This document shows positions 25,901 to 38,570 of a stretch of 64,000 bases of DNA, in pieces; positions within the stretch are counted from its first letter, which is position 1; every line of letters begins with the position of its first letter. The notes beneath the pieces were generated by a model. It saw nothing but the letters and a program-made list of their open reading frames with translations, ran no database searches and was not told the DNA's origin. The translations under genes and the position numbers were made by a program. Source of the stretch: Prunus persica (taxonomy: Eukaryota; Streptophyta; Magnoliopsida; Rosales; Rosaceae); the NCBI RefSeq assembly GCF_000346465.2, contig NC_034013.1:15193757-15257756 (forward strand), given 5' to 3'.

Positions 25901-28900
25901 ATATCTAGAACAGAAGGCAGTATGGACGGTCCGCCAGGTGCAGCATCAAGCCATTTTGAATAAGCTCCAATTGTCAAGCACACTGAACACTCTCCATATG
26001 CAGGTGACATGCATTAGTATATTAGACATAAGAGTGGTGGAATAATATAGAAAAAGTATAACTTCTATTTGATGCTGCCCTCTTACAACACAGGGGGAGA
26101 GGGTCATAACTGAACCATCCATGACAGATGAACTATAACTATTAAAAATACATTACCTGTCTGAAGTAGTTGAGGATGTTGAGGTAGTTTTAGAAGCCTA
26201 TCCATAACCTGTTCACATAAAAAAAAATATAAATAAAATAATAATAATAATAATAATAATAAAAAACCCAAAAAAGAGTGAGTATTAGAGATCATACCTT
26301 GTGAATTACTTCATTCTCAACTACTATAAAGGGCAATAGTAAAATTCAAATTGATGTAGAAATTTTTTGGACAACATCATACCTTGGGCATTACTTCAGC
26401 TTCAACTGCTGAAACATAACTTGATATAGCTCGGATGCCGAATAAAGCAGCTTCGGCTGGGCGCCATTCACTTTTTTCATTTTGACAGCAAGCTGCAGCC
26501 TTAATAATATGAAAATATCATGTTCAAACTGTAGTAGAAAGATGACAAAAGGAATCTTACATAACAAAAACTGGAAAGTATTATAGAAGAACCATCCTCA
26601 AAATCACGTAATATATCTTCTTTGAAACTGCTAAAGCAGGATCACTCCTTCAAAGAGAAGAATAAACAATCCTTGAATATTTTAATTTTTCCCCAAACAT
26701 CAATTCTTTACAGGTTAATAAGATCTCGACGGACCCATATATTTATTAAAGATATCAAAAGAATATTTAATGAACTTCACAATATATATATAGTCAAAAT
26801 TTCATCATATGCTTCAATTTTCAGAGTGTCTGACCAAAATTTCATCGAATTGGGGTTATAGTCAGAAAAATCAATACACACCTCATCAAGCTTCATGTAA
26901 AGAATTCTCAGGGTTGCATCGCCCCCTAAAACTGATGCTGCGTCAATTAAGACATCGGCAACAGCTGGAAACAAAACAGATTCAGTTAGAAATGAAGCCA
27001 TGCTACATTCCAGGTCTCATAAAAAAGACTATAAAGAAGAGGCAAATACACTGACCTTCACATAACAAAGTTAGAACAAAAACAAAAAAGCAACTAACTT
27101 TCAACGAAAACAAAAAAGCAACTAACTTTCTAATGGCACTGTGACCTCCAACACCAGTGGTTTGGAAAAGGTCTAATACGAACATATCTTTAGGGTACAA
27201 GAAATTCGCACATGGATCCAAACTGAACTGATGAGATGCAAATTAATTTCCAAGTGCAAGTTTAGAAACTTGCACAATTTCTGAGGAAACTATAAGACAA
27301 TAACGACATACACCAAACAAAACAACTAAGAATTACCATATCTAGTCTGCTTGAATTCCTTAAGGTCCTCGTATGAAAGGTCTTGATAATCTTGAGGATA
27401 TTGAATTCGAAAGCTAACCTGTCAAAATTTCAGTCTTTGAAAGTTTAGTGTAATAGAAGAATGTCCAAATGGAATGTAATGTGGTATTTCATTGCTTCTT
27501 CCATTAAGTTGAAGTTCAGTTGTAGGACAATTAACCATTTTCCCATAAACAAATCTAGTTTTTATGATAAATGAGGAAATTAGTTCTCAAATCTTTTCAT
27601 AGCCATTTAATTTATGTGACAAAAGGTATCATGGTAGATCCATGTATGAAAGAATCATTTCTTGGGAAAACCACTAAATAGAAGATTGATACAAACAGCA
27701 ACAAAAAGGAAAACATATGTGGTTCTCTTTACATCACCAGGTAAACAAGCTAAACTATTGGTTTGGTAAAATCACTTCATTAATTATCATGAGAACAATA
27801 ATGGTAACAAGTCGTGGTATATTACATTCAGAATACAACATAAGCAAAAACACTTACTAGGGAAACAAGTGACTCATAAGCTGGACGAAAAACTTGTAGC
27901 CTTCTATTTCTCTCAGCTTCAATGGAAGATTCATTAACAAACGAAATATGCAAATCCCTGGAAGAGTAGAGTTACTATAGTCAATATTTGTTTACACACG
28001 ATCAAGTAGTCTGTAGTTCTAGAATGACTTACCTTTTGGTTAAGTTCACCTGAAGACTGTGCCAAAAATTGAATGTCATGGAGGCGATATAGTACTCTGG
28101 GTGTGAAGCAACTTCCAATAATGCCTGTACAATCAACATTGATTCATCTGAACCTGAATACCAACCAAAAACAAATAGATCAGAAACAGTTCAAGAGATA
28201 AGTTCAAAATATTGTAGCTGTTGAATGCTTATACCAGTTGCTATAAGTTCAACGTATGAATCACCCATGTCAGAAAATAAGCGTGCAATGGCCTTCACAT
28301 CTTCCTCATCCTGAAAATAAGAAAACATATTGGTTGTTTGTTTGCTTTTCTTGGAGGTAAAAATCACTTTTTAACCGAAATTTGTAGTGTGCTTGGCAAT
28401 TGATGATTTTTTTGTTGTTGAAAAAACTCTATGAAAAGCTCACCTTCCATCTCTACTATGATACACAAAAAGGGTGTCCTATGTGATATGGTCCTCCCAC
28501 ATCATTGAATAAATAAATTCTTGAAAATACAAGTGACTAATGTTTAAAGTAGCTCAGGAAAATAACCCTTATAATCTACAACACATGTCAACCCAGATCC
28601 GGCATGAAAAAAAAGTTTTAGTGCCTGGATTAAAAATGTTGTTGTCCATCCTAAGAAATATGAATGAGCTCATGATAATTATGGCTCCTTTAAAAAAAGA
28701 TATAATTGGATGCCAGATTAGAAAAACCTAATGCCCTTGGCATTAACAAAATCAATTGAAAATTTTGCATTGCCTATAGACTTCATATGAGGACGTTGTG
28801 AAAGAAAATCCACAACTAGACAATCACCAACATGATCAAGGAACCCACATATATGACCAGGTCCAAACTTGCAAAATATCCCCAATAGATATGCAAAATG

Positions 28901-31900
28901 GACCAAACCACCACTTAAACAAGAGATAACGTAAACAATCAAATATTACTTATCAACTAGGCAATTATGCACGCCAACCCCCGGAAGGAAAAAAGGAAAC
29001 TTGTACAACTCTAAACACGCAATACCTTTGACGAATCTCTAAGTTGCGCCTTAAGATTCATTACTTTAGGGACAAGCACTTGAATTAAGGGCATCTGCAC
29101 AGTGACGCCGCCAGAGCTTCCAGCGGCAGTGTAGTGTATCAATTCAGATATAACTGCAATACAAAGGAAAACGAAAGGGGGGAAAAAAAAGAAAATCAGC
29201 CCAAAGGCAACACAGAAGTTGATGAAGTAAATGCATGTAATTTACAACACAGTTCCCTGAGGAACATCAGCTTATCCAATTTGTTTTTACCATTTACCGA
29301 TGCCTCTGAAAGTAGCTCAGAATTCAAGCTTGAAAGGGCTGTGAGCACCAATGGGTGGGATGCAAGCACAGAACCAGGGATCCTGAAACCCACATAAGTT
29401 CAATTAAGTACCACGAATCTTAGTTTCCTCTCAAAAAGCCCTAATTAAGTTTGCACAAAACACCAATTAATTGCAAGCACAGAACCAGGGATCATCAAAC
29501 CAACAAAAGTTCATACCCATGCTTCAGTCGAAGCCAAGAAGCAAACGCCTCAAGAACCTGAAAAACCAACCAGCTAAAAATGATTAAAAAAATAGCACTA
29601 TAACATCCAAGAGCAAAACTTGGTAAATCTCATCAGCATAAAGTAATCTATACAGTTATCAGAATAATCACCTGCTCCTTAAGCTCGTTAATACTCAAAC
29701 AGGCTGTCAAGATGTTAAGAGCAACCTCCATTTGTGAAGTAAGCTCTTTATCAAATTGGCGACGTCTTTCCGGGCGAGCTGCTATTTTGTAGTTGAATAC
29801 TTCCTGATTTTAAATCCAAGAAGTGAAAAACTTACGAACACGGTGAAAAATTAGGCATGCGTCAACAATGATGCAACTAAAGTTGAAAGAAAAATACATT
29901 ATTCGGGCCATATATAAGACCGCTAATAAAATAACTCCAGTGCTTCACTACATGAATAACCCTCAGTTAAAAGTAAGAAAAGACCAAAGAGCATGATACT
30001 GAATAACTTTGAAAGCATTAGGAAAGAAACAGTATGCTTTGGAAAGGCCATGCATTATTTATATGTCAGATTTGTTAACTTCACCTCATGCTTCCTTTGT
30101 GTGTGTGTGTGGGTGGGTGGGTGTAAGGAATCCAGAAACAATGAAAAAAAAGAGTCAAAATCACTATGAAAACCTTTTGAGTCTGCAATCTAACCAAGTA
30201 GCACTAGGAAGAATGACTTAACTTTTTACAAAGCACTTTCATCATTTCACATGGACAAGATTTAAATCATCCTTGTCAAATACAGATGCCAACTGCAGTG
30301 TGCAAATATAAATTTAACAAGCATCATTTATATACCTCGGGCAAAACTGTTAGTAACTCCAAAAACCCTGGTATGTATTCCGGATGCAAATTCATCTCAT
30401 CCTGAAGCCACTTCACAATACCACCACCCCCCCAATCTTCAGCAGGAACATGTACAGCCAAAGCAGCTACAGCAATGCTAATCTACAAAGCCAGATACTT
30501 GAGCATATATCCTCTTGGGATCATAAAATGTGATGAAAGAGTGTCAAAGAAACTTCTAGATAATACCTGAGTTCTGACTTTTGGGGGGCCTTTGTGGAAT
30601 TTTCTCAACAAGTTCTGCACCCAAAATACGCATGAACAAAAAACTTTCAATATTTGTAACAAAACAACCAACCATTCTTCATATAAAGAAAAAGGTCCAT
30701 TACACTCTAAGAAGACACTAAGGTGAAAACTGAGGATGGATACTCAATTCTCACTCAAATTGACAATGGATAGTGGATACTCACTCACATTTAAAGAATC
30801 ACGTAATGGACGAAAAGCTTCAGAAGGTAGTTCTTCAAAATCTCGTTGTACCTAGATGAGATGCAAAATGAACTAAGAATCTAACACAAGAAACCACCAC
30901 AACCTAACCAAGGCTTACATAGTTTGGACATTAGATCTTAAGCAACTATGGGAATATAACACAATAAAGTAAGTGCATGAACATTGCTAACTAACAATAA
31001 GGAGAAGAGACTTACCTTGCTTCTAAGGGTCTGAGAACAAAAGATTAAAGTTTCTAGATTGCTAGTTGCATCATGAAGCAAGTTATCAGCGACCTAATAG
31101 AAAATAAGCACATTAATGTTCCGAAAACCCACAAAGGTATAACAACAGATTTTACTCAATAGGGAAAAACTCAGAACACCCATAAAAACGAAAAACTTGA
31201 AAGTTAATCACAGGCACATACAGACACATGCATACAATCGAATCATTCATATATAGCCACATGAATTGATAGATTTTACACTCGCTGCACCACCTTGTAT
31301 GCATGTGTCTGTATGTTTTATTTATGTGACTACTAAGCACAGGCATAGTTTATGAGTGGGATGTCTTAATTAACTGTTTTACATGTCTTGGGACACTTTT
31401 CAACACATTCTGGAGATGGATAAATCTTGTTGTAATTAATTTTATCTTAAAATCATGATCTTTTATAGATTTTTACAAAAAAAGTTTAGATTTAATCTGT
31501 AGTTTAGATGTATAGAAAGAGATAGAGAGATGGGAGACAATAATGGAGAACCGATCAACCTTGACTTTATACCTCTGTTTTATTGAACATATTAGGAGTT
31601 GCATGGCAAATTAGTTCAAGTATAACATAATGGCATAAGTATATGCATGCACAGTACAAATATAGCCTATCCTACTCTAGATAAAGAAGACATATGACAA
31701 CCAGAAATCTATCAATTCCTCAAGGTAAAACTTCTAATTTTCAAAATTTTCTGAGAAATGTATCAAAGCAACAAATGGCTCCCCTTTCGCACATTAGAAA
31801 TGAAATACATAAGAAATTAAGTAATACTATCCTGACCTTAGCATACCGCTCAAATCAGATTATTGAAAATAAACCCTAAAATTGAATTCATCTCATTCAA

Positions 31901-32239
31901 ATGAAATGAACTAGGGATTCCAAACTACTCACAAATCCAATTGCATCACGATGGGCAAACATACCAAAGTAATCACTGAAATCACAACGTAAACTAAACA
32001 AAAACCCAAACCCAAATCGAGAACCAAACTCTCCAAAGCTTCAGCAATCGATCAAAAACTCAGGAAAAGAGAAAAGCACATTCAAATCTACCAAAACAGA
32101 GTGAAGCGCACAGTACCTGCCAGGCGTCGAGCGTCCGCTGGAAGTCTTGAAGCCAGCGATCGGCCTGCAAACGAACGCCGTCGTCGGGGTGATGGTAGAG
32201 TGCGTTGAGGGCTTCCTTCACTGTGTTCTGGAGCTCCAT
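22980..32239 (-). CDS. MOS14: MOS14 / transportin-SR (TNPO3-type importin-beta)
   Basis: About 27 small exons from 32239 (MELQNTVKEALNALYHHPDD) to the stop at 22982-22980 (LRPLELNIAPVS). Segments I could read in order include exon 1 at 32239-32117, then VADNLLHDATSNLETLIFCS, VQRDFEELPSEAFRPL, ISIAVAALAVHVPAEDWGGG, VMDRLLKLPQHPQLLQT, ILPSVLDILMSGMGVSED and YVNHAEAVADAIQRLWPIF. Together they give about 950-960 residues of HEAT-type helices, the normal length. The N-terminal part is the Ran-binding importin-beta/exportin-1-like region. Known role: MOS14 carries SR splicing factors into the nucleus and is needed for correct splicing of resistance genes such as SNC1 and RPS4. I see no frame breaks. 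The longest intron is the first (about 1.0 kb) and holds a hairpin described separately. Confidence 0.95.
26236..26262. repeat. (AAT)n microsatellite in a MOS14 intron
   Basis: About nine AAT/ATA units lie in the intron upstream of the exon that codes VMDRLLKLPQHP. Confidence 0.8.
31215..31320. repeat. Intronic inverted repeat in MOS14
   Basis: CATACAGACACATGCATACA at 31217-31236 is the exact reverse complement of a block at about 31297-31316 (TGTATGCATGTGTCTGTATG), separated by about 60 bases. It lies within the long first intron. It can form a hairpin and may be the remains of a small foldback element. Confidence 0.7.
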
Positions 32240-33850
32240 GGTTTTGCAGTAGCTCGAAGCTCTCTCGCACTTGTTCGATTTGTTTCTTTCTTTATCTGTT
32301 TTTTTTTTTTTGGTCTCAAGTGATTTTTTTTTTTTGGTTGATAAAACGGGGCTTTTGGCGCCCCAGTGAGAAATAAGGGTTGGGGTTGAATTTGATCAGC
32401 GATGAGGATTTCGCTGGCCGTCCGATCTGGGCGTATGGTTGACTCTTGGTCAATCCGAGTAATCGGGGGAGGGTTTCGCTGTGGAGTGAAAGAGGCTGTT
32501 TAAATTGAAAGAGATGTCTGGTCGATGGGACACGTGGCGCGTGATTTAGATGTGGCTGGGCGATCGGATTGGGGCCCACTGGACAGATTGTCCATGTGAA
32601 AATTCCCCTCATGGATTGAAACACTTTAACCGCACCAGTAAAGTAATTTTGTGGGAGCCTCAAAGCGAAAATATTAATATTATATATATATATATAAAAT
32701 ATTACTTTTTTTTCCTTTCTAATTTTGATAGGGAAATATTAATATTTATTTAGTTAAAAAAGAAAATCAAGCAGTGCATCCCATATAATTGTAATAAAAA
32801 TGGTTGTGGATCAATTCACTAATCTGGCATACAAATTTACTTCCCTATTATGATAATAACTACCATTAATCTCTCACATGATTAAAAAAAAAAAAGAGTG
32901 TAATATTCACCTTTTGAATTAATTAAGAAATATTAGGTGATAAGCAAAACTAGAATACCCAAGGTGTATTCCATATCATAAATTTCGTCAAATTAATAAA
33001 TAAAATTCGACGTGATAATATGCAACCACTACATGTGCATACACATTTGTCTCTCCTAAACATTTTGTAATCAACTAGAATGGTAAGATTTTTGTCCATA
33101 TTTCTTAACAAAGTAGCACATGATTGCTAATTAAACAAATCTATAAAATTAAGGGCCCGTTTGATAACTATTTCAAATTTAGTTTTTATTTTTTATTTTT
33201 TATTTTTGTGTGTTAGAGTACAGAGAAAAAAGAGGGAGAATGAAAGTGAGAATGAGAGGGAAGATGAGAGGTGAGAGGATGGGAGAGAGGAGTACAAAAG
33301 TTTAAACAAAAACTAAAAACTGAAATCTATTTAAAATTGTTTTCACTTTTGTTACTCATCTCTTCCATCATTTCTTCTAATCCTCTCTCTCAATCTCATC
33401 CTCACCCCTAAAATTTTCAAAATAAAATGACTGGAATCAGAGTGGTAAATAAGTCAAAAAGAACCAAAAATGTAATTTGGGCAAAAAAGAAAAAGAAATT
33501 ATATATTGATTATTTTAAGCAGAAATTGTAAGGTGTTGGCTTAGGAGGCCCAAGGTGTGGCTCAGGCCTGGGTTGTTTTGCTGTAATTTTTCCGTTTCTG
33601 TTTGGGCTTCGTCCCGCCCAGTCAACCAACCCGAATCCGAAAATTAACCCGAACCGTTTCCTTTCCCGGTGGGTCAAACAGTCAAACCAAGCAATGCTTT
33701 TTTTGTTGGCAAATTCATGAAATCAACATGTGCCATTGCAATTATGCCTCCAAGCGTATATAAAGTTTCAGTCGACAAGCCGCTCTTCCTCTGCTACAGA
33801 GCAAAACACAGTAGAGAGAGAAAGAAGCTAGAAGAGAGGGAGAGAGAGGC
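32240..33850. other. Divergent promoter region, MOS14 and GRC3-like genes
   Basis: The two genes are transcribed away from each other. The MOS14 side (32240-32650) is mixed-composition leader and promoter. The middle is AT-rich, and a MITE-like piece lies at 33153-33345. The GRC3 side has a purine-rich leader (AGAGAGAG near 33811-33847). No gene is seen. Confidence 0.5.
33153..33345. mobile_element. Truncated MITE with GGGCCCGTTTGATAAC end
   Basis: The left end GGGCCCGTTTGATAACTATT, followed by TTTAGTTTTTATTTTT, is the typical terminus of a very common plant MITE (hAT-like). An inverted partner block, AAACAAAAACTAAAAACTGAAA, lies at about 33304-33325, but its outermost terminus (GTTATCAAACGGGCCC in intact copies) is missing or decayed. 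Confidence 0.5.
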
Positions 33851-36800
33851 ATGGCTTCACGTTCAGAACCCGAAAACCCGTCGCCGAACATTTACATACC
33901 GCCAGAGTGGTCCGAGGCCGCAGACTGTATAGCATACGACTCAGTCACTTCGCCGCCTCCCATTGCCATAGTATGTGGCGCCAAAAACTGCGGAAAATCC
34001 ACCTTTTCCCGCTACCTCCTGAACATTCTGCTCCAGAGGTCAGCTGCTCAGTTCCCTTTCCCACTTTGCAACCGTTTATTAAGTTCACGTATCTGATTAG
34101 TTTTTGAAGTAACCGTTGATTTCTTTGTGTTTATTTTTATGTTAGCTGAACTGGGTCACCTTATTTTATGAATTCTCTCTACTTTGGAAGTGGAATTTGG
34201 AAAAAGTTTTCATTTTTTTGATGGGTTTGTTTTGAATTTGAAGTTTTGTTACGTTTTGGCTGTGTGAGTTCTATAATTGTTTTGTTATTTTTACAGTGAT
34301 GTTCTATTAATTTTTTGTGGTTCTATTTCTATTTTCAGGTATAAAAAAGTTGGTTACTTGGATACAGATGTTGGTCAACCTGAGTTTAGTCCACCTGGTT
34401 TTCTATCTCTCACTGTGGTAGATGAAGTGACTCCAGGCAATTGTTTATTTTTTGCACTTCTTGTGAATAATTTGTTTCACACTGTAAACTGTTAAACATG
34501 TTAGAGGAGGTGTTCTTTTTTGCTTCTGTTGCTAATTGAGTTTTTCTTTTTCCTTTTTTGGTTAAAAATAGATTTGACAATCCCACATCTGAAGACACCG
34601 GAGAGGTATGAACTTTTATCTGCCTAGTTTAGGTTTTTAACTTGTTAGAGGAAGTGTTATGTATTGCAGAATACTTGTTATTTGAGACTGCATGGATACG
34701 AATACTAATGGACTAAATATGACTGTCTTTAGGAGCAAGGCTTAGACTAATAAACAATGAAAAATAAGGGTGTCCCATAAAGATTTCAATTTAGCTCATG
34801 AATGGTGTAGTTGATGGTTCAGGCCTTATAGGACTCAGAATAGTAGTGTAGAAGCTTGAGAATAATTGAGGAATAGTGTAAATTTATAATTTGTCTCTTT
34901 TTCACAGATGTCTTTTCTTCGGTGATGTTTCTTCGAAGAGGAATCCTACAACATACTTGAATTATATATTTGCTTTATATGATTACTATCAGAAGGAATA
35001 CTGCTTGTTTGACAAGAGTGCTAGCCCTGCTAAAGTTGGATTGCCTCTTGTTGTGAATACTCCTGGCTGGGTGAAAGGTATGCTCTTTTACTTGGTCAAC
35101 TGCTTCTCTCTTTTAATTGCAATCAAACAATTTCTCCAATCATATATTTTGTTTTTTGTTACTTTATTTCTTTCCTATTTGGCCTTCTCCTGTAGATACG
35201 AACTAGACTTACCCAAGTTCCACCCTAGCGATGTACTGTTTGAGTCAAGGCCCTAGGGGCTATCTTATGAATCTTCTTTTAATGAGTATTGTTGTCTGGT
35301 TATGAATAATATATGATTTCCTCATTGCTCTTGTGTGCTAGGTGTTGGTTATGATATATTGGTGGATATGTTGAAGTATATGGCCCCTACCCATGTTGTT
35401 AAAATAAACATATCTGCTGAGAGTAAGAATCTACCATGTGGGGCATTCTGGTTAGATGAGGATCATGATGGGATGCTAAATCTAATAGAGATCAATTCAG
35501 CTCGTCAGGACTCTTTCAATAGATCGTAAGTTCTTGATGTCCTCAGCATTACCTGGAAACTTTAATTTGGTGCAGCTTATCTGTACATTTTTTATAATTG
35601 ATTTCCCCCTGTTGAGAATCATCGGTGCATTGTTGCATTCTTTTCTTGCTTGATCATATACTGCAATATTCATATTAGTTTTAGACCAAATGCTAAATTT
35701 CTTTTCTATATTTCATAAAGAATTTGTAGGAGGCGATTGCTTTTAGTTAAACTTGGGAAAGTTCTTCTTTCGAACAAAATCATTGATTGAATCAAGTTAT
35801 CCAGTGTCGGTCATTTGCATAATTTTTTTTCCTTCAGTAAGTAGCATATGCTTGCTAGAAGAGATGGAATTGTATGGATGTACTGGCTTTCTCTGTAACA
35901 TATAATCTCCATTGTGTTGCAGGGTTCTAGTACAAAAGGATGCGCGCCTGTTGCGTGATGTACGAATAATGGCTTATTTCAGACAGTGCTTTTCAAGTAA
36001 CCTGAACATTACTACTATTAAAGAACTGGCTCATGCTTTGGCCTCTCACCCTCCTTATGAAGTTCCAATATCTAGCATTAAGATTAGACATCTGCATTGC
36101 CAGGTCAGTTCCCTGCAGGTTCTGGAAATTTTAAAATCTTGGTGTCTTACATTTGTGATTGAATTTTAAATTCTATTTATGTTTTCTGTATGGTTCTTTA
36201 GAACATTTTGAGGGAGTGCTTAGTGGTGATTACTTTTCTACCTCACTGCTTTTGATTTGTTGTTAATTGTCATTATCTTTTCAATTAAGGTTTGTAATAG
36301 TTTAGTTCTTTTATGTTAGGTCCCAGGTTCTGAGATCTTCTATAGTTTGAACGCAACCATTGTTGGCTTGGCAGTTAGCTCTGAAAGAACGGAAGATTTA
36401 CCTTGGTGTGTTGGTCTTGGTAGGTTACTCTGCTTTGCCACACTTTTTTTGTTATATTTCATCTTCTCTGTATAGCTCTGCTCATAATTTTATATTTTCT
36501 GACTCCAATATGTGGGGGAACTGGGGTTTTAATTGTGATTTTTCAGGAAAATTAAGAAGATTTTTTTTTCTAGAATTTGGTTTAGTGGTGGCAGTAAAGT
36601 ACATTCTTTAGTTTTTTGTGTTTATGTTATCAGAGAAATCCAGATTTTTATTGTTGGTGCAATGTGGAAACATATAGATAGGTAGAACCAATCAGTTTGA
36701 ACTAAGGTTCTTATGCATTTTGGTTGATACCTTTTTTATCTAGGAATTGTGAGAGGCATTGACACATTCAAAGGCTTGGTATATGTGATAACACCTGTTC

Positions 36801-37301
36801 CAAGAGGCACTCTGGAAAAGGTCAATCTTCTTCTGCAAGGTTTTATCCAAATTCCTACTGGTTTGTTGCAGGTAACTGAACCCCTCCTATGTAATAGATG
36901 TTTCGGAACAATTCTCTGCCTTTTCATAGTCTCTCACATGCATTTGTGTGGAAGACAATTTTGGATTTCTTGCCCTTTTTCCCAATACAATCTGATCTTA
37001 TAGGAACAACAGTTGGTGATGAAATGTTCTTGTTTCATGGATAGTCAATCAATCTGTTTATCACTGTTATATGGGATGCATATAAGCTAGAGTAAATGAA
37101 ACAGAATAACTGGCATGTTGCTCACCTAACATATATATTTCTATCTCATCCAATACTATTGAGTGTTCTTTCTGTTAAATAAATCTCTGTAAAGCAAGAT
37201 TCATTAATATTGATCTGTTGTTCTTATTGAATGGACCGAATTTTCAGGTCCAGGGGTGCATATCACCTTATATGTCTGCGAATGTTTTGTCTGCAAGCTA
37301 A
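33851..37301 (+). CDS. GRC3/NOL9-type polynucleotide 5'-hydroxyl kinase
   Basis: Nine exons: 33851-34038, 34339-34436, 34572-34605, 34908-35077, 35342-35525, 35933-36113, 36320-36419, 36744-36871, 37248-37301; 378 residues. The P-loop GAKNCGKST (about residues 43-51) and the following DTDVGQPE strand are the nucleotide-binding signature of Clp1/Grc3/Nol9 kinases. The conserved VNTPGWVKG and the C-terminal GIVRGIDTFKGLVYVITPVP also fit. The closest plant match I know is At5g11010. Family role: phosphorylation of RNA 5'-OH ends during rRNA spacer processing in the nucleolus. The plant form is shorter than animal NOL9. Intron 2 begins with GC instead of GT (CCAG|GCAATT), needed to keep the frame into DLTIPHLKTPER. 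Confidence 0.92.
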
Positions 37302-38536
37302 GCTCATCCACAGTTGCTTGGGTTTCAAATGACCTCGTTTGCAGTCATTAAGCTAAGTAGTTTCCTGCTGTTCAAGAGATGGGCAAGCAATATGGCAGCT
37401 CCCTGTTTTATGTAGTTCCAATAGATTATATCTTTATTACACTTGGATTTGATCGTAAAGAAAATATCAAGGGTTTATGTTTATACTATTGGGCAGTGGT
37501 GATTGCACAATTAAGCCAATTGTTGTAACAAATTACGTTTTTGTTGAAGCTCTTACACATATCTAAAAGAACGCATATTACTTGACCTGCCTTAGTCAAT
37601 AACTTGGTGAAACTCTTTCTCGTTTTTGTGGTGAAGCAATTTTTGTTGCTTTGAGTCGCAGAACTGCATTTTCAGTTTTTATGGTTCATGGAATGGTTTG
37701 CATTGCATTGTTGAATCATGCACTTACTCTGAAATTGGCGGTGTAAATGCCGAGTGGGTCAGTTAAAGTGTCATCATCTAACTCTTTACATGTTCAAGCT
37801 TTCCCGGCAGAGATCAAATAACTCATTGGGATGGTTGAGTTTTCCAGAAGCTTTAAGTTTCCAAGATGACACTTACAAACAAACGACCTGCAGAATGTTT
37901 TGTATTTCCAATGTCTTGGAGCTACGTATGGTAAAAGGAGCAGTGCTTTAGAGCACCAAATATAACCCTTCATAATCTTCATTAAAATTTTGTTTTATTT
38001 ATTGTCATACCAATTTTCTTAAGCATAGTTAAGACCCTGAACATTTTGAAATTCGAAATATGGCCCAAGGCTTGGGATAGACAAAAATTCTTCTGGAACA
38101 CAAAGGCTAAGCCGGAAAAATCAGTGGCTTAACTCTATTGTTATGAAAATGCTGGCGTTTATACGAATCCAGTTGGTTGGAAAGTGCATGATAGACCGTT
38201 ATTTCAGGTACAGGCTCAGCCTCAGAACCGCCATTTTTGTCCAAAGCCCTTTTTCTATGTATAGGCAATCAAATTCCACCACCCAAAATTTAAAATCTTG
38301 ATTTGGAAAAGTTTGCCCCTCTCCTTGTTTAGGCATTTACACAGACACACACAGACACGGAGAGAAAGGTCATGATCTAGGAACGGTCTGCTCCACCAAG
38401 GTCATGATCTTCCATCTCATCAGCCTTTGAGCACTTTGACTCCATTTCATAGCATCTCTCATTTCCACAATCTAGACCTAACAAAGCTGCAGCAACCCAG
38501 ATAAGGATAAATAAAGGCCAAATATTTCTTGGTTTT
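37302..38536. other. Spacer between GRC3-like and myosin-binding genes
   Basis: It begins with the GRC3-like 3' untranslated region, followed by AT-rich sequence without coding signal, and ends in the leader of the next gene. The overlapping frames at 37754-37982 on both strands show no protein character. Confidence 0.45.
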
Positions 38537-38569
38537 ATGGTTGTTTCTGTGTTCAATCAACACAACTAA
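38537..38569 (+). promoter_or_regulatory. Candidate 10-residue upstream ORF
   Basis: ATG at 38537 opens a frame MVVSVFNQHN ending with TAA at 38567-38569, one base before the main start codon at 38571. If transcribed, such a tight arrangement could reduce or couple translation of the main frame. The transcript start is not known from the sequence. Confidence 0.4.
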
Positions 38570-38570
38570 A

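Noticed and set aside
30099..30124. G-rich GTGTGTGGGTGGGTGGG tract as a possible regulatory G-quadruplex
   Set aside because: Short, intronic simple repeat; nothing else supports a function.
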